From Pseudomonas cedrina subsp. cedrina (GTDB taxonomy: Bacteria; Pseudomonadota; Gammaproteobacteria; Pseudomonadales; Pseudomonadaceae): 64,000 bases of DNA. Below the pieces are notes generated by a model. It saw nothing but the letters and a program-made list of their open reading frames with translations, searched no databases and was not told the DNA's origin. Location of the stretch: NCBI RefSeq assembly GCF_001983175.1, contig NZ_MNPW01000004.1, positions 186,001 through 250,000 of the forward strand. Direction: 5' to 3'. Both the position numbers and the translations under genes were made by a program. Shown in pieces: positions 18,712 through 29,888 of the stretch (position 1 is its first letter; each line of letters opens with the position of its first letter).

Positions 18712-19508
18712 TGCGCAAGACATCTCTCATCGAGAAGGTTCGCCTTTTCGGTCGCTCGGGCATCGACGTTGTCGAAGTGCTGGGCCGTTCGACGATTTTC
18801 CTGTTTCACGCCTTGCTTGGCCGTGGTGGCATTGGCGGCGGTTTTGGCCTGCTGATCAAGCAGCTGCATTCAGTTGGCGTGATGTCGCTGGTCATTATTG
18901 TGGTGTCGGGTATCTTCATCGGCATGGTGCTGGCGTTGCAGGGCTTCAATATCCTTTCCGGCTACGGTTCGGAGCAGGCCGTTGGGCAGATGGTCGCCCT
19001 GACGCTGTTGCGCGAACTCGGGCCGGTGGTTACGGCATTGCTGTTTGCGGGTCGCGCCGGTTCTGCGCTGACCGCCGAAATCGGCAACATGAAGTCCACC
19101 GAGCAATTGTCCAGCCTGGAAATGATTGGCGTGGACCCGCTCAAGTATATTGTTGCGCCGCGCCTGTGGGCCGGCTTCATTTCCCTGCCTCTGCTGGCGA
19201 TGATCTTCAGCGTGGTGGGTATCTGGGGCGGTTCGTGGGTGGCGGTTGACTGGTTGGGCGTCTACGACGGCTCCTACTGGGGCAACATGCAAAACAGCGT
19301 GACCTTCAGCGGTGACGTGCTCAACGGCATCATAAAGAGCATCGTCTTCGCCTTTGTAGTGACCTGGATCGCCGTATTCCAAGGCTACGACTGTGAACCC
19401 ACCTCAGAAGGGATCAGTCGCGCCACCACCAAGACCGTTGTGTACGCCTCGCTGGCGGTACTGGGCCTTGACTTCATTTTGACCGCCTTGATGTTTGGAG
19501 ATTTCTGA
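18711..19508 (+). CDS. mlaE: Phospholipid transport permease MlaE
   Basis: A 265-residue membrane permease (ttg2B) of the MlaE family with about five hydrophobic segments. The family segment ELGPVVTALLFAGRAGSA is present. It forms the dimeric channel core of MlaFEDB. The start and end codons each overlap a neighbouring gene by one base, which marks tightly coupled translation across mlaF-mlaE-mlaD. Confidence 0.97.
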   Translation: MRKTSLIEKVRLFGRSGIDVVEVLGRSTIFLFHALLGRGGIGGGFGLLIKQLHSVGVMSLVIIVVSGIFIGMVLALQGFNILSGYGSEQAVGQMVALTLLRELGPVVTALLFAGRAGSALTAEIGNMKSTEQLSSLEMIGVDPLKYIVAPRLWAGFISLPLLAMIFSVVGIWGGSWVAVDWLGVYDGSYWGNMQNSVTFSGDVLNGIIKSIVFAFVVTWIAVFQGYDCEPTSEGISRATTKTVVYASLAVLGLDFILTALMFGDF

Positions 19509-19975
19509 TGCAAAACCGCACTGTGGAAATCGGTGTCGGCCTTTTCTTGCTGGCTGGCATCCTGGCTTTACTGTTATTGGCCCTGCGAGTCAGCGGCCTG
19601 TCGGCCAGCCCCAACGCCGATACTTATAAACTTTACGCGTACTTCGACAATATCGCCGGTTTGACTGTCAGAGCTAAGGTGACCATGGCCGGTGTAACGA
19701 TCGGCAAGGTCACGGCAATCGATCTGGACCGCGACAGCTTCACCGGTCGAGTGACCATGCAACTGGATAAGAAGGTGGATAACCTGCCGACCGACTCCAC
19801 TGCATCTATCCTCACCGCGGGTTTGCTGGGCGAGAAATACATCGGTGTCAGCGTGGGCGGGGAAACAGCCCTGCTCAAGGATGGTTCGACAATCCACGAC
19901 ACACAGTCGTCGCTGGTGCTTGAAGACCTGATCGGTAAATTCCTGCTTAATACGGTCAATAAAGACGCCAAATGA
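19508..19975 (+). CDS. mlaD: MCE-domain phospholipid transporter MlaD
   Basis: A 155-residue protein (ttg2C) with one N-terminal membrane helix (about 7-27) and a single MCE domain (about 38-115; VRAKVTMAGVTIGKVTAIDL). Six copies form the ring through which phospholipid passes between MlaE and MlaC. The length is typical for Pseudomonas. It is one of two MCE systems in the window; the other is pqiB. Confidence 0.97.
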   Translation: MQNRTVEIGVGLFLLAGILALLLLALRVSGLSASPNADTYKLYAYFDNIAGLTVRAKVTMAGVTIGKVTAIDLDRDSFTGRVTMQLDKKVDNLPTDSTASILTAGLLGEKYIGVSVGGETALLKDGSTIHDTQSSLVLEDLIGKFLLNTVNKDAK

Positions 19976-19986
19976 GGAATCTGTAC

Positions 19987-20634
19987 ATGATCTCTACCTT
20001 GCGACGTGGCCTCCTGGTACTGCTTGCAGCGCTGCCTTTGATGGCCAACGCAGCAGGTTCTGCACACGAACTGGTGCAGGACACGACCAACAAGATGTTG
20101 GCTGACCTGTCAGCCAACAAGGAAAAGTACAAACAGGATCCAACCCAGTTCTACAACGCGCTCAACACGATTGTTGGCCCGGTGGTCGATGCCGAGGGCA
20201 TCTCGCGCAGCATCATGACGGTCAAGTATTCGCGCAAGGCAACGCCTGCGCAGATGCAGACCTTCCAGGAAAACTTCAAGAAAGGCCTGTTCCAGTTCTA
20301 CGGAAACGCGCTGCTTGAGTACAACAACCAGGGCATTACCGTCGCACCCGCCGGCGATGAGTCAGGTGATCGCACCAGCGTGAACATGAGCGTCAAGGGC
20401 AACAACGGCGCCGTCTACCCTGTGCAGTACACGCTGGAGAAGGTCAACGGCGAGTGGAAGCTGCGTAACGTGATCATCAACGGCATCAACATTGGCAAGC
20501 TGTTCCGTGACCAGTTCGCCGATGCCATGCAGCGCAATGGCAACGACCTGGACAAAACCATCAACGGTTGGGCCGGCGAAGTCGCCAAAGCCAAGGAAGA
20601 AACCGATAAAGCTGCCGGGAAGCCCGCGCAATGA
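19987..20634 (+). CDS. mlaC: Periplasmic phospholipid-binding protein MlaC
   Basis: A 215-residue MlaC/Ttg2D-type protein with a signal peptide (cleavage predicted after LPLMANA, near residue 22). It shuttles phospholipid across the periplasm between MlaFEDB and the outer-membrane MlaA complex. The ATG at 19987 has GAGGA about 8 bases upstream; an in-frame ATG at 19972 that overlaps the mlaD stop is possible but would place the ribosome binding site inside the gene. Confidence 0.94.
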   Translation: MISTLRRGLLVLLAALPLMANAAGSAHELVQDTTNKMLADLSANKEKYKQDPTQFYNALNTIVGPVVDAEGISRSIMTVKYSRKATPAQMQTFQENFKKGLFQFYGNALLEYNNQGITVAPAGDESGDRTSVNMSVKGNNGAVYPVQYTLEKVNGEWKLRNVIINGINIGKLFRDQFADAMQRNGNDLDKTINGWAGEVAKAKEETDKAAGKPAQ

Positions 20635-20936
20635 CCGAGTCGGCCGTTCGTCTCGGCGACGCAGGCGAGCTGTTCATCAGTGGCGTGCTGGATTACCGCA
20701 CCGGGCCCGGCCTGCGCAAGCAGGGCCAGGCACTGATCAAGACCAGCACTGCGCCTGCGTTGGTGCTGGATTGTTCGGCGGTGACCAAGTCCAGCAGTGT
20801 CGGTTTATCGCTGCTACTGTGCTTCATGCGTGACGCGCAAGCAGCCAAAAAACCGGTCAGCATCCGCGCAATGCCGGAAGACATGCGCGAAATTGCCGAG
20901 GTTTCCGGCTTGAACGAGTTGTTGATGCATCCTTAA
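20631..20936 (+). CDS. mlaB: STAS-domain protein MlaB
   Basis: A 101-residue STAS-domain protein that binds MlaF and supports assembly and activity of the MlaFEDB complex. The STAS core reads LVLDCSAVTKSSSVGLSLLL. The ATGA overlap with mlaC indicates coupled translation. It is the last mla gene and is followed by a terminator. Confidence 0.94.
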   Translation: MTESAVRLGDAGELFISGVLDYRTGPGLRKQGQALIKTSTAPALVLDCSAVTKSSSVGLSLLLCFMRDAQAAKKPVSIRAMPEDMREIAEVSGLNELLMHP

Positions 20937-20950
20937 TACACATTATTAGA

Positions 20951-21006
20951 GAAGCCCCCCGTCAGAGTCCTGCCATGCGGGGTTCGCAGGCGCGGGGCTT
21001 TTTTGT
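20951..21006 (+). terminator. Terminator after mlaB
   Basis: A long hairpin closed by AAGCCCC / GGGGCTT, with an internal GC-rich stem, is followed by a TTTTTT run. It separates mlaFEDCB from ibaG-murA. Confidence 0.8.
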
Positions 21007-21050
21007 ATGATGTGCGACCCGCGCGCACTGGGCGCCGATAGAGGTTGAGC

Positions 21051-21290
21051 ATGCAGGCCCTAGAAGTTAAGAGCTTTCTTGAAGGAAAGCTGCCGGAAAC
21101 GACCGTAGAAGTTGAAGGCGAAGGCTGCAACTTCCAGCTGAACGTGATTAGCGATGAACTGGCGGCACTTAGCCCCGTCAAGCGTCAGCAGCAGATCTAT
21201 GCCCATTTGAACCCGTGGATCACCGATGGCAGCATCCATGCGGTCACTATGAAATTTTTCAGCCGCGCGGCCTGGGCCGAGCGCACCTGA
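21051..21290 (+). CDS. ibaG: BolA-family protein IbaG (YrbA)
   Basis: A 79-residue BolA-fold protein. BolA-like proteins bind monothiol glutaredoxins through a [2Fe-2S] cluster; E. coli IbaG is linked to acid stress and to envelope homeostasis. The segment EVEGEGCNFQLNVIS holds the conserved Cys, and QQQIYAHLNPWI the conserved C-terminal helix with its His. GAGG is 5 bases before the ATG. The gene is 24 bases before murA, as in most gamma-proteobacteria. Confidence 0.93.
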   Translation: MQALEVKSFLEGKLPETTVEVEGEGCNFQLNVISDELAALSPVKRQQQIYAHLNPWITDGSIHAVTMKFFSRAAWAERT

Positions 21291-22580
<1,290 letters not shown>

Positions 22581-22594
22581 CCGAACACTGTCAT

Positions 22595-22688
22595 TGTAGT
22601 GAGCGGGCTTGCCCCGCGCTGGACTGCGCAGCAGTCCCGTTTTGGGGGTCGCTACGCAACCCAGCGCGGGGCAAGCCCGCTCACTACA
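22595..22688. repeat. REPIN, GTAGTGAGCGGGCTTGCCCCGCG type
   Basis: Two inverted REP arms (TGTAGTGAGCGGGCTTGCCC at 22595 and its complement ending at 22688) enclose a core with a second inverted motif. It lies between murA and hisG on the same strand. The arms match those inside the two nested elements at 36944 and 47413, but the core differs. Confidence 0.9.
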
Positions 22689-22802
22689 AGCAACGGGCGG
22701 TATGCTGAATTTGTTTCAAATCGAGGCTGTAATGGCCTCGATCTGTGTCTGGCGCCGTATGCGACCAGGCAGCAATAGCCTGATGAAGGATTGACGTTTC
22801 CC

Positions 22803-23438
22803 ATGTTGACCATCGCACTGTCCAAGGGCCGCATCCTTGACGACACTTTGCCGCTTCTGGCTGAAGCGGGCATCGTGCCAACCGAGAATCCGGACAAGAG
22901 CCGCAAGCTGATCATCCCCACGACCCAGGACGACGTTCGTCTGTTGATCGTACGGGCTACCGACGTGCCGACCTATGTTGAACATGGCGCGGCCGACCTG
23001 GGCGTGGCCGGCAAAGACGTATTGATGGAATACGGCGGCCAGGGCCTGTACGAGCCGCTGGACCTGCGTATCGCCCTGTGCAAGCTGATGACCGCCGGCC
23101 GTGTCGGCGACGTCGAGCCAAAAGGGCGCCTGCGCGTGGCCACCAAGTTCGTCAACGTTGCCAAGCGCTACTACGCCGAGCAAGGCCGTCAGGTCGACAT
23201 CATCAAGCTCTACGGCTCGATGGAGCTAGCGCCGCTGATCGGCCTGGCCGACAAGATCATAGACGTGGTCGACACCGGCAACACCCTGCGCGCCAATGGC
23301 CTGGAACCCCAGGATTTCATTGCCGACATCAGCTCCCGCCTGATCGTCAACAAAGCTTCGATGAAAATGCAACACGCCCGTATCCAGGCGTTGATCGACA
23401 CCCTGCGCACCGCAGTAGAGTGTCGACACCGCGGTTGA
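22803..23438 (+). CDS. hisG: ATP phosphoribosyltransferase HisG, short form
   Basis: A 211-residue short-form HisG, the first enzyme of histidine synthesis (ATP plus PRPP). Short HisG lacks the C-terminal regulatory domain and works with the HisZ subunit, which is not in this window. The PRPP-binding segment [14 protein letters not shown] is present. The ATG at 22803 gives the family start [11 protein letters not shown]. Confidence 0.96.
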   Translation: MLTIALSKGRILDDTLPLLAEAGIVPTENPDKSRKLIIPTTQDDVRLLIVRATDVPTYVEHGAADLGVAGKDVLMEYGGQGLYEPLDLRIALCKLMTAGRVGDVEPKGRLRVATKFVNVAKRYYAEQGRQVDIIKLYGSMELAPLIGLADKIIDVVDTGNTLRANGLEPQDFIADISSRLIVNKASMKMQHARIQALIDTLRTAVECRHRG

Positions 23439-23492
23439 CTCACCCGCGTAGCCCACAAGCTGCGCCCGTCTATCCGCCTCATAGCCAGAATT

Positions 23493-23541
23493 CTCAGGTG
23501 CCCAAGCGGAGCGAACGGTAGTTTAGGGCGCCTGAGTTTTT
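23493..23541 (+). terminator. Hairpin with T run between hisG and hisD
   Basis: An 11-bp stem (CTCAGGTGCCC with GGGCGCCTGAG, one G-T pair) with a 22-base loop is followed directly by TTTTT, 24 bases before the hisD ATG. It has the form of an intrinsic terminator or attenuator inside the his gene group. Confidence 0.75.
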
Positions 23542-23564
23542 GCCAATCCTATGAGGCCCTCGCT

Positions 23565-24884
23565 ATGACCACGTCCACTGCAATTGCCCGACTCAACGCT
23601 GCCGATCCGGATTTCGCCCATCATCTGGATCATCTGCTGAGCTGGGAAAGCGTGTCCGACGATTCGGTCAACCTGCGCGTACTCGACATCATCAAGGCTG
23701 TGCGCGAACGCGGTGACGCGGCGCTGGTGGACTTCACCCGCCAGTTCGACGGCCTGGACGTCCAGTCCATGTCCGACCTGATCCTGCCCCGTGAACGCCT
23801 GGAACTGGCGCTGACGCGCATCACTGCGCCGCAGCGCGAAGCCTTGGAAGTGGCGGCCGCGCGAGTGCGCAGCTACCACGAAAAACAGAAACAGGACTCC
23901 TGGAGCTACACCGAGGCCGACGGCACCGTACTGGGCCAGAAGGTCACGCCGCTGGACCGTGCGGGCCTGTACGTGCCGGGTGGCAAAGCCTCATACCCCT
24001 CGTCGGTGCTGATGAACGCGATCCCGGCCAAAGTGGCGGGCGTGACCGAAGTGGTCATGGTCGTGCCGACCCCGCGCGGTGAAATCAACGAACTGGTGCT
24101 CGCGGCTGCCTGCATCGCCGGTGTCGACCGGGTCTTCACCATCGGTGGCGCCCAGGCGGTCGCAGCCCTGGCCTACGGCACCGAAAGCGTGCCGAAGGTC
24201 GACAAAGTGGTCGGCCCCGGCAACATCTACGTCGCCACCGCCAAGCGTCACGTGTTTGGCCAAGTTGGGATCGACATGATCGCCGGCCCGTCGGAAATTC
24301 TGGTGGTGTGCGATGGCCAGACCGACCCGGACTGGATCGCCATGGACCTGTTTTCCCAGGCCGAGCACGACGAAGACGCCCAGGCGATCCTGGTCAGCCC
24401 CGACGCCGAGTTCCTCGACAAGGTGGCCGCCAGCATCGACAAGCTGCTGCCGACCATGGATCGCGCCGAAATCATCGAAAAGTCGATCAATGCCCGTGGC
24501 GCGTTGATCCTGGTGCGGGACATGGACCAGGCTATCGAAGTGGCCAACCGTATCGCCCCGGAACACCTGGAATTGTCCGTGGCTGACCCGCAAGCCTGGC
24601 TGCCGTCGATTCGTCACGCCGGCGCGATCTTCATGGGTCGTCATACCAGCGAAGCCCTGGGCGACTACTGCGCGGGCCCCAACCACGTGCTGCCGACCTC
24701 CGGCACCGCGCGGTTCTCGTCGCCGCTGGGGGTGTATGACTTCCAGAAGCGCTCGTCGATTATCTTCTGCTCGCCACAAGGCGCTTCCGAGCTGGGCAAG
24801 ACCGCATCGGTCCTGGCCCGCGGCGAGTCCCTGAGCGCCCACGCCCGCAGCGCCGAATACCGCATCCTTGAAGAGGGGAACTGA
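23565..24884 (+). CDS. hisD: Histidinol dehydrogenase HisD
   Basis: A 439-residue zinc- and NAD-dependent enzyme that catalyses the last two oxidation steps from histidinol to histidine. Typical segments are [33 protein letters not shown] (catalytic region) and [12 protein letters not shown] (zinc and base residues). The hairpin before it suggests either its own promoter or read-through control from hisG. hisC follows after 3 bases. Confidence 0.97.
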   Translation: MTTSTAIARLNAADPDFAHHLDHLLSWESVSDDSVNLRVLDIIKAVRERGDAALVDFTRQFDGLDVQSMSDLILPRERLELALTRITAPQREALEVAAARVRSYHEKQKQDSWSYTEADGTVLGQKVTPLDRAGLYVPGGKASYPSSVLMNAIPAKVAGVTEVVMVVPTPRGEINELVLAAACIAGVDRVFTIGGAQAVAALAYGTESVPKVDKVVGPGNIYVATAKRHVFGQVGIDMIAGPSEILVVCDGQTDPDWIAMDLFSQAEHDEDAQAILVSPDAEFLDKVAASIDKLLPTMDRAEIIEKSINARGALILVRDMDQAIEVANRIAPEHLELSVADPQAWLPSIRHAGAIFMGRHTSEALGDYCAGPNHVLPTSGTARFSSPLGVYDFQKRSSIIFCSPQGASELGKTASVLARGESLSAHARSAEYRILEEGN

Positions 24885-24887
24885 GAC

Positions 24888-25940
24888 ATGAGCAAATTCT
24901 GGAGCCCCTTCGTCAAGGATCTCGTGCCTTACGTACCCGGCGAGCAGCCGAAACTGACCAAACTGGTCAAGCTCAACACCAACGAAAACCCCTACGGCCC
25001 TTCGCCCAAGGCGTTGGCCGCGATGCGGGCCGAGTTGAACGACAACCTGCGCCTGTACCCTGACCCCAACAGCGACCTGCTCAAGCAGGCGGTGGCCAGG
25101 TATTACGGGATCGACGCCGGCAAAGTGTTCCTCGGCAACGGTTCCGACGAGGTCCTCGCGCACATCTTCCACGGCCTGTTCCAGCACGATTTGCCACTGC
25201 TGTTTCCGGATATCAGCTACAGCTTCTATCCGGTCTATTGCGGCCTCTACGGCATCACGTCCGACCCGGTGCCGCTGGACGAACAGTTCCAGATCCGCGT
25301 GGCAGACTATGCCAAGCCCAACGGCGGGATCATCTTCCCCAACCCGAACGCGCCGACCGGCTGCGTGCTGGCGCTGGACGCGGTGGAGCAGATCCTCAAG
25401 GCCAGCCCGGATTCGGTAGTGGTGGTGGATGAAGCCTACATCGACTTCGGTGGCGAGACGGCCATCAGCCTGGTGGACCGCTACCCCAACCTTCTGGTGA
25501 CCCAGACGCTGTCCAAATCGCGCTCACTGGCCGGTTTGCGCGTAGGCCTGGCCGTGGGCCACCCGGACCTCATCGAGGCGCTGGAGCGGGTCAAGAACAG
25601 CTTCAACTCCTATCCGCTGGATCGCCTGGCGATTGCTGGCGCGGCGGCCGCGTTCGACGACCGTGAGTATTTCGAGAAAACGTGCCGGTTGGTTATCGAT
25701 AGCCGCGACACGCTAGTCGCTCAGCTTGAGGCCAAGGGCTTTGAAGTGTTGCCGTCGGCGGCCAATTTCATCTTCGCGCGTCACCCACGGCACGACGCCG
25801 CCGGCCTGGCGGCCAAGTTGCGTGAGCAAGGGGTGATTGTGCGGCACTTCAAGCAGGCGCGGATTGCGCAGTTCCTGCGGATCAGCATCGGTACGCCGGA
25901 GCAGAACCAGGCGTTGATCGATGGGCTGGGTGAGCTTTAA
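24888..25940 (+). CDS. hisC: Histidinol-phosphate aminotransferase HisC
   Basis: A 350-residue PLP-dependent class I/II aminotransferase. The Schiff-base lysine is Lys210 in [14 protein letters not shown], and NPNAPTG and [10 protein letters not shown] line the PLP site. It converts imidazole-acetol phosphate and glutamate to histidinol phosphate. GAGGGGAAC lies before the ATG, and the gap to hisD is only 3 bases. Confidence 0.96.
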   Translation: MSKFWSPFVKDLVPYVPGEQPKLTKLVKLNTNENPYGPSPKALAAMRAELNDNLRLYPDPNSDLLKQAVARYYGIDAGKVFLGNGSDEVLAHIFHGLFQHDLPLLFPDISYSFYPVYCGLYGITSDPVPLDEQFQIRVADYAKPNGGIIFPNPNAPTGCVLALDAVEQILKASPDSVVVVDEAYIDFGGETAISLVDRYPNLLVTQTLSKSRSLAGLRVGLAVGHPDLIEALERVKNSFNSYPLDRLAIAGAAAAFDDREYFEKTCRLVIDSRDTLVAQLEAKGFEVLPSAANFIFARHPRHDAAGLAAKLREQGVIVRHFKQARIAQFLRISIGTPEQNQALIDGLGEL

Positions 25941-25957
25941 AAGACGCCGAAACAAAA

Positions 25958-26047
25958 TGTGGGAGCTGGCTTGCCTGCGATAGCGGTGTATCAAACGACA
26001 GATATGTCGCCTGTTACATCGCTATCGCAGGCAAGCCAGCTCCCACA
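25958..26047. repeat. REPIN, GGAGCTGGCTTGCCTGCGAT type
   Basis: A symmetric pair of REP arms (TGTGGGAGCTGGCTTGCCTG at 25958 and complement ending 26047) with a short loop. It fills the space between the convergent hisC and uraA genes. This is the REP type that also hosts the nested elements at 36.9 and 47.4 kb. Confidence 0.92.
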
Positions 26048-26066
26048 CTGATTTGCATTGGGTTAG

Positions 26067-27347
26067 TTAGAGCAACGGCTCATCCGGCTTCTTGGTCTTC
26101 CAGCCATCATTGCCCGGCAGCAGCAGGTTCAACCCGATCGCCACCACCGCACACAGGGCGATGCCCTTGAGGCCGAAATCATCCGGGCCGTCGCCGGTAC
26201 CGACCAGCACACCGCCAATCCCGAATACCAACGTCACCGACACAATCACCAGGTTGCGCGCCTCGCCGAGGTCGATCCTGTGGCGGATCAGGGTGTTCAT
26301 GCCCACCGCCGCAATCGAACCGAACAGCAGGCACAGGATCCCGCCCATCACCGGCACCGGAATGCTCTGCAGCAATGCGCCGAACTTGCCGATAAACGCC
26401 AGGCTGATGGCAAACACCGCCGCCCAGGTCATGATCTTCGGGTTGTAGTTCTTGGTCAGCATCACCGCACCGGTCACTTCGGCGTAGGTGGTGTTCGGTG
26501 GGCCGCCAAACAGGCCGGCGGCCGTGGTGGCAATGCCGTCACCCAGCAGGGTACGGTGCAGGCCGGGCTTCTTCAGGTAGTCGCGACCGGTCACGCTGCC
26601 CACCGCAATCACACCGCCAATGTGTTCGATCGCCGGGGCCAGGGCCACCGGGACGATAAACAGGATCGCCTGCCAGTTGAATTCCGGCGCGGTGAAGTGG
26701 GGCAGGGCGAACCAGGGCGCGGCGGCGATCTTCGCCGTGTCGACCACGCCAAAGTAGAACGCCATGGCAAAACCCACCAGCACGCCGGAAATGATCGGCA
26801 CCAGGCGGAAAATGCCCTTGCCGAATACCGCGACGATCAAGGTAGTGAGCAGCGCCGGCATCGAGATCATCATGGCGGTCTGGTAATGAATCAGCTCGGC
26901 ACCGTCGCCGGACTTGCCCATTGCCATGTTCGCGGCGATCGGCGCCATCGCCAGGCCGATGGAAATGATCACCGGCCCGATCACCACCGGCGGCAGCAGC
27001 CGGTCGATAAAACCGGTGCCTTTGATCTTCACCGCCGCGCCGAGGAAGGTGTAGACGAACCCGGCCGCCATCACCCCGCCCATGGTCGCCGCCAGACCGA
27101 ACTGGTCCTTGGCGAGAATGATCGGGGTAATGAAGGCAAAGCTCGACGCCAGGAAAACCGGCACCTGGCGCCCGGTCACCACCTGGAACAGCAAGGTGCC
27201 CAGGCCCGCGGTGAACAGTGCGACGTTTGGATCAAGGCCTGTGATCAGCGGCATCAACACCAGCGCGCCAAATGCCACGAAGAGCATTTGTGCGCCAGAC
27301 AGGATCTGGCGCCAAAGCGGGTCGTTGAATTCATCCTGCATGCTCAA
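26067..27347 (-). CDS. uraA: Uracil permease UraA (NCS2 family)
   Basis: A 426-residue membrane protein of the NCS2/NAT family with about 12-14 hydrophobic segments, a proton symporter for uracil. The family motifs [21 protein letters not shown] (within TM8 region) and [18 protein letters not shown] (TM10 region) are present. The start overlaps the end of upp by 4 bases, so uptake and phosphoribosylation of uracil are made together. Confidence 0.95.
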   Translation of the reverse strand: MSMQDEFNDPLWRQILSGAQMLFVAFGALVLMPLITGLDPNVALFTAGLGTLLFQVVTGRQVPVFLASSFAFITPIILAKDQFGLAATMGGVMAAGFVYTFLGAAVKIKGTGFIDRLLPPVVIGPVIISIGLAMAPIAANMAMGKSGDGAELIHYQTAMMISMPALLTTLIVAVFGKGIFRLVPIISGVLVGFAMAFYFGVVDTAKIAAAPWFALPHFTAPEFNWQAILFIVPVALAPAIEHIGGVIAVGSVTGRDYLKKPGLHRTLLGDGIATTAAGLFGGPPNTTYAEVTGAVMLTKNYNPKIMTWAAVFAISLAFIGKFGALLQSIPVPVMGGILCLLFGSIAAVGMNTLIRHRIDLGEARNLVIVSVTLVFGIGGVLVGTGDGPDDFGLKGIALCAVVAIGLNLLLPGNDGWKTKKPDEPLL

Positions 27348-27982
27348 CCGTCCTTCTGCTTGGTGCCGAAGATCTTGTCACCGGCATCGCCAAGGCCTGG
27401 GATGATGTAGCCGTGTTCGTTCAAGCGTTCGTCGATGGACGCCGTGTAGATCTGCACGTCCGGGTGGGCTTTCTCGACGGCGGCAATGCCTTCGGGCGCC
27501 GCCACCAGCACCATGGCGCGGATGTCCTTGCAGCCGGCTTTTTTCAGCAGGTCGATGGTGGCGACCATGGAACTGCCGGTGGCGAGCATCGGGTCGATGA
27601 TCATCGCCAGGCGCTCATCGATTTCCGGGACGAGTTTTTCCAGGTAGGTGTGGGCCTGCAAGGTTTGTTCATTGCGGGCCACGCCCACGGCGCTGACCTT
27701 GGCGCCCGGGATCAGGCTGAGGACGCCTTCGAGCATGCCGATACCGGCGCGCAGGATAGGCACGACGGTGATCTTCTTACCGGCGATTTTCTCGACCTGG
27801 ACGGTGCCCGCCCAGCCTTGAATATCGTAGGTTTCCAAGGGCAGATCCTTGGTGGCTTCGTAAGTGAGCAACGCTCCGACTTCCTGAGCAAGCTCACGGA
27901 AATTCTTCGTGCTAATGTCGGCGCGGCGCATAAGGCCGAGCTTGTGTCGGATCAGCGGGTGGCGGATCTCGCGAGTGGGCAT
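27344..27982 (-). CDS. upp: Uracil phosphoribosyltransferase Upp
   Basis: A 212-residue enzyme that makes UMP from uracil and PRPP. The PRPP loop reads [12 protein letters not shown] and the uracil-binding loop [15 protein letters not shown] near the C-terminus. The ATG at 27982 gives the family N-terminus [16 protein letters not shown]. It is divergent from hpt (163-base gap), so this interval holds the promoters for both pyrimidine and purine salvage. Confidence 0.97.
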   Translation of the reverse strand: MPTREIRHPLIRHKLGLMRRADISTKNFRELAQEVGALLTYEATKDLPLETYDIQGWAGTVQVEKIAGKKITVVPILRAGIGMLEGVLSLIPGAKVSAVGVARNEQTLQAHTYLEKLVPEIDERLAMIIDPMLATGSSMVATIDLLKKAGCKDIRAMVLVAAPEGIAAVEKAHPDVQIYTASIDERLNEHGYIIPGLGDAGDKIFGTKQKDG

Positions 27983-28145
27983 GGGAAAGGCTCCGGCGGC
28001 GGGCAAAAAAACCGGCCTAGATTAATCTATCCGAGGGTGTTGTCCTATAGACATCACCTACGTTAGTCCATAAAGGCTTGCTCGGAGCGCATGAGAAGCG
28101 TACCTTCGCCCGCTTTTCTTGCCACAGCACCCCTTGGAGAGCGCC

Positions 28146-28703
28146 ATGTCCGCTGATCTCGAGCATATCCGTCAAATCATGCGCGAGGCTGACTGCCTGT
28201 ACACCGAAGCGCAAGTCGAAGAAGCGATCGCCAAGGTCGGCGCACACATCACCCGCGAAATGGCGGACACCAACCCAGTGGTTTTCTGTGTGATGAACGG
28301 TGGTTTAATTTTCGCCGGTAAATTGCTGACTCATCTGCAATTCCCGCTGGAGGCGTCTTACCTGCACGCCACCCGCTATCGCAACGAAACCACTGGCGGC
28401 GACCTGTTCTGGAAAGCCAAGCCGGAAGTCTCGTTCATCGATCGCGACGTGCTGATCATCGACGACATCCTCGACGAAGGCCACACCCTGGGCGCGATCA
28501 TCGACTTCTGCAAACACGCCGGTGCGCGTAAAGTGCACACCGCCGTGCTGATCGACAAAGACCACGACCGCAAGGCGCGCCCGGACCTGAAGGCCGATTA
28601 CGTTGGCTTGCCGTGCATTGACCGCTACATCTTCGGTTACGGCATGGACTACAAAGGTTACTGGCGCAACGCCAATGGCATCTTCGCCGTCAAAGGGATG
28701 TAA
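28146..28703 (+). CDS. hpt: Hypoxanthine-guanine phosphoribosyltransferase
   Basis: A 185-residue type I phosphoribosyltransferase that salvages hypoxanthine and guanine. The PRPP signature is LIIDDILDEGHTLG. TTGGAGAG supplies the ribosome binding site before the ATG at 28146. It is divergent from upp and followed after 3 bases by the cupin gene, the same order as in P. aeruginosa as I remember it. Confidence 0.93.
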   Translation: MSADLEHIRQIMREADCLYTEAQVEEAIAKVGAHITREMADTNPVVFCVMNGGLIFAGKLLTHLQFPLEASYLHATRYRNETTGGDLFWKAKPEVSFIDRDVLIIDDILDEGHTLGAIIDFCKHAGARKVHTAVLIDKDHDRKARPDLKADYVGLPCIDRYIFGYGMDYKGYWRNANGIFAVKGM

Positions 28704-28706
28704 ACC

Positions 28707-29174
28707 ATGACCCGCTTTCTTGATCAGACGTTGTTTGCCGAGCTGGCCGAGAAAGCGGCCGCCAGCCCCCGTAGCCGGCATCACCACAATTTCCACCAGA
28801 TGGACGAGCCGTGCCACCGCCTGGCCGTGGGCCTGCAACCCAGCACCTATGTGCCGCCGCATCGGCACCTGAGCGTGGACAAAGCCGAAACCTTGCTGGT
28901 GCTCCAGGGTAGCCTGGGCTTGCTGGTGTTCAGCGAAACCGGCGAAGTGCTCGCCAGGCGCGTGATGCAGGCGGGCGGTGAATGTTCCGGCGTCGATCTG
29001 CCGCCCGGTGTGTTTCACGGCCTGGTGGTGCTGGCGCCTGACACCGTGATGTTCGAATGCAAGGCCGGGCCTTATCGTCCGGTAGGCGAGGGTGAATTGG
29101 CTGAGTGGGCGCCGCGTGAAGGCGATGCGGGCGTGGCCGAGTATCAACGCTGGATGCTCGCCCAGTTCGATTGA
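28707..29174 (+). CDS. WbuC-family cupin metalloprotein
   Basis: A 155-residue single-domain cupin. The metal site can be read as PPHRHLSVDKAETLLVLQG followed by a downstream His in PPGVFHGLVVL. It resembles the WbuC cupin family first seen near O-antigen genes; no reaction is established. It starts 3 bases after hpt and probably shares its transcript. The second cupin motif is intact, and the 70-odd N-terminal residues contain a conserved RSRHHHNFHQ segment. Confidence 0.83.
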   Translation: MTRFLDQTLFAELAEKAAASPRSRHHHNFHQMDEPCHRLAVGLQPSTYVPPHRHLSVDKAETLLVLQGSLGLLVFSETGEVLARRVMQAGGECSGVDLPPGVFHGLVVLAPDTVMFECKAGPYRPVGEGELAEWAPREGDAGVAEYQRWMLAQFD

Positions 29175-29209
29175 GCTACAGTGCTGGGCTATCTCGCACG
29201 GAGCGGCCC

Positions 29210-29698
29210 ATGAACCTGTTTTTGATACGCACCTGCGCCGCCCTGGCGCTGACCCTGAGTTTGCCCCTGGCCGCCGCCCCGGCGCTGATGCACAGCCAGT
29301 TCCTGCCGCCCGACGACCTCACCCTGCGTACCGAAACCCCTGACCAGCAGCAATTGCTGCAGGTCACCGAGTACGCGGTGGTGGTGGGCAACCAGCGCCA
29401 GTCCAACCAGCAACCGATCCCGGTGACCTCGCCGCTGGTGATCCGCCTCAAGGGCAAGTCCCTGAACAAGGGCGCGACCATCAGCCAGGTTGTGCTCAAT
29501 TTTGACGCCGAGAGCAAAAGCCTGAAAAAGCCGGTGTACGACGACAAGAGCAAAACCTTGACCTTGTCTTACCCCGTTGCCCAATACCGAGTCATCGTTG
29601 ATTTGCTGCGCAATGACGCGGTGTATGTACAGTTTCTCAGTTATGCCAATGGGCATATTTGGGCGGACCTGCATACCGGCTCTGTTCGCGCACGGTAG
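29210..29698 (+). CDS. Conserved periplasmic protein of unknown function
   Basis: A 162-residue protein with a signal peptide (residues 1 to about 23, ending SLPLAAAPA) and a mature part of beta-strand character (YAVVVGNQRQS, SPLVIRLKGK, FLSYANGHIWADL). I recognise no domain. CACGGAG lies before the ATG at 29210. The 35-base gap after the cupin gene is compatible with one hpt-cupin-this gene operon, followed by a REPIN. Confidence 0.8.
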   Translation: MNLFLIRTCAALALTLSLPLAAAPALMHSQFLPPDDLTLRTETPDQQQLLQVTEYAVVVGNQRQSNQQPIPVTSPLVIRLKGKSLNKGATISQVVLNFDAESKSLKKPVYDDKSKTLTLSYPVAQYRVIVDLLRNDAVYVQFLSYANGHIWADLHTGSVRAR

Positions 29699-29719
29699 CA
29701 AGAACCCAGAATAAGCAAA

Positions 29720-29808
29720 TGTGGGAGCGGGCTTGCTCGCGAATACGGTGTATCAGTTAAAGATAAGTTGGATGACCCACCGCATTCGCGAGCAAGCCCG
29801 CTCCCACA
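29720..29808. repeat. REPIN, GGGAGCGGGCTTGCTCGCGA type
   Basis: Inverted REP arms TGTGGGAGCGGGCTTGCTCG (from 29720) and complement (to 29808) around a short loop, between two plus-strand genes. Confidence 0.92.
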
Positions 29809-29888
29809 TGGGGTCTGCGTCGCTTCCGAAGCTTGCGCGCCGCAGGTAAACTGCTGCTCCGTGTAATGTTTGCAGGCTGGAGTCGGTA

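Noticed and set aside
22595..22688. Terminator between murA and hisG
   Set aside because: The inverted repeat is a REPIN without a T run. It may affect mRNA but is better described as a repeat.
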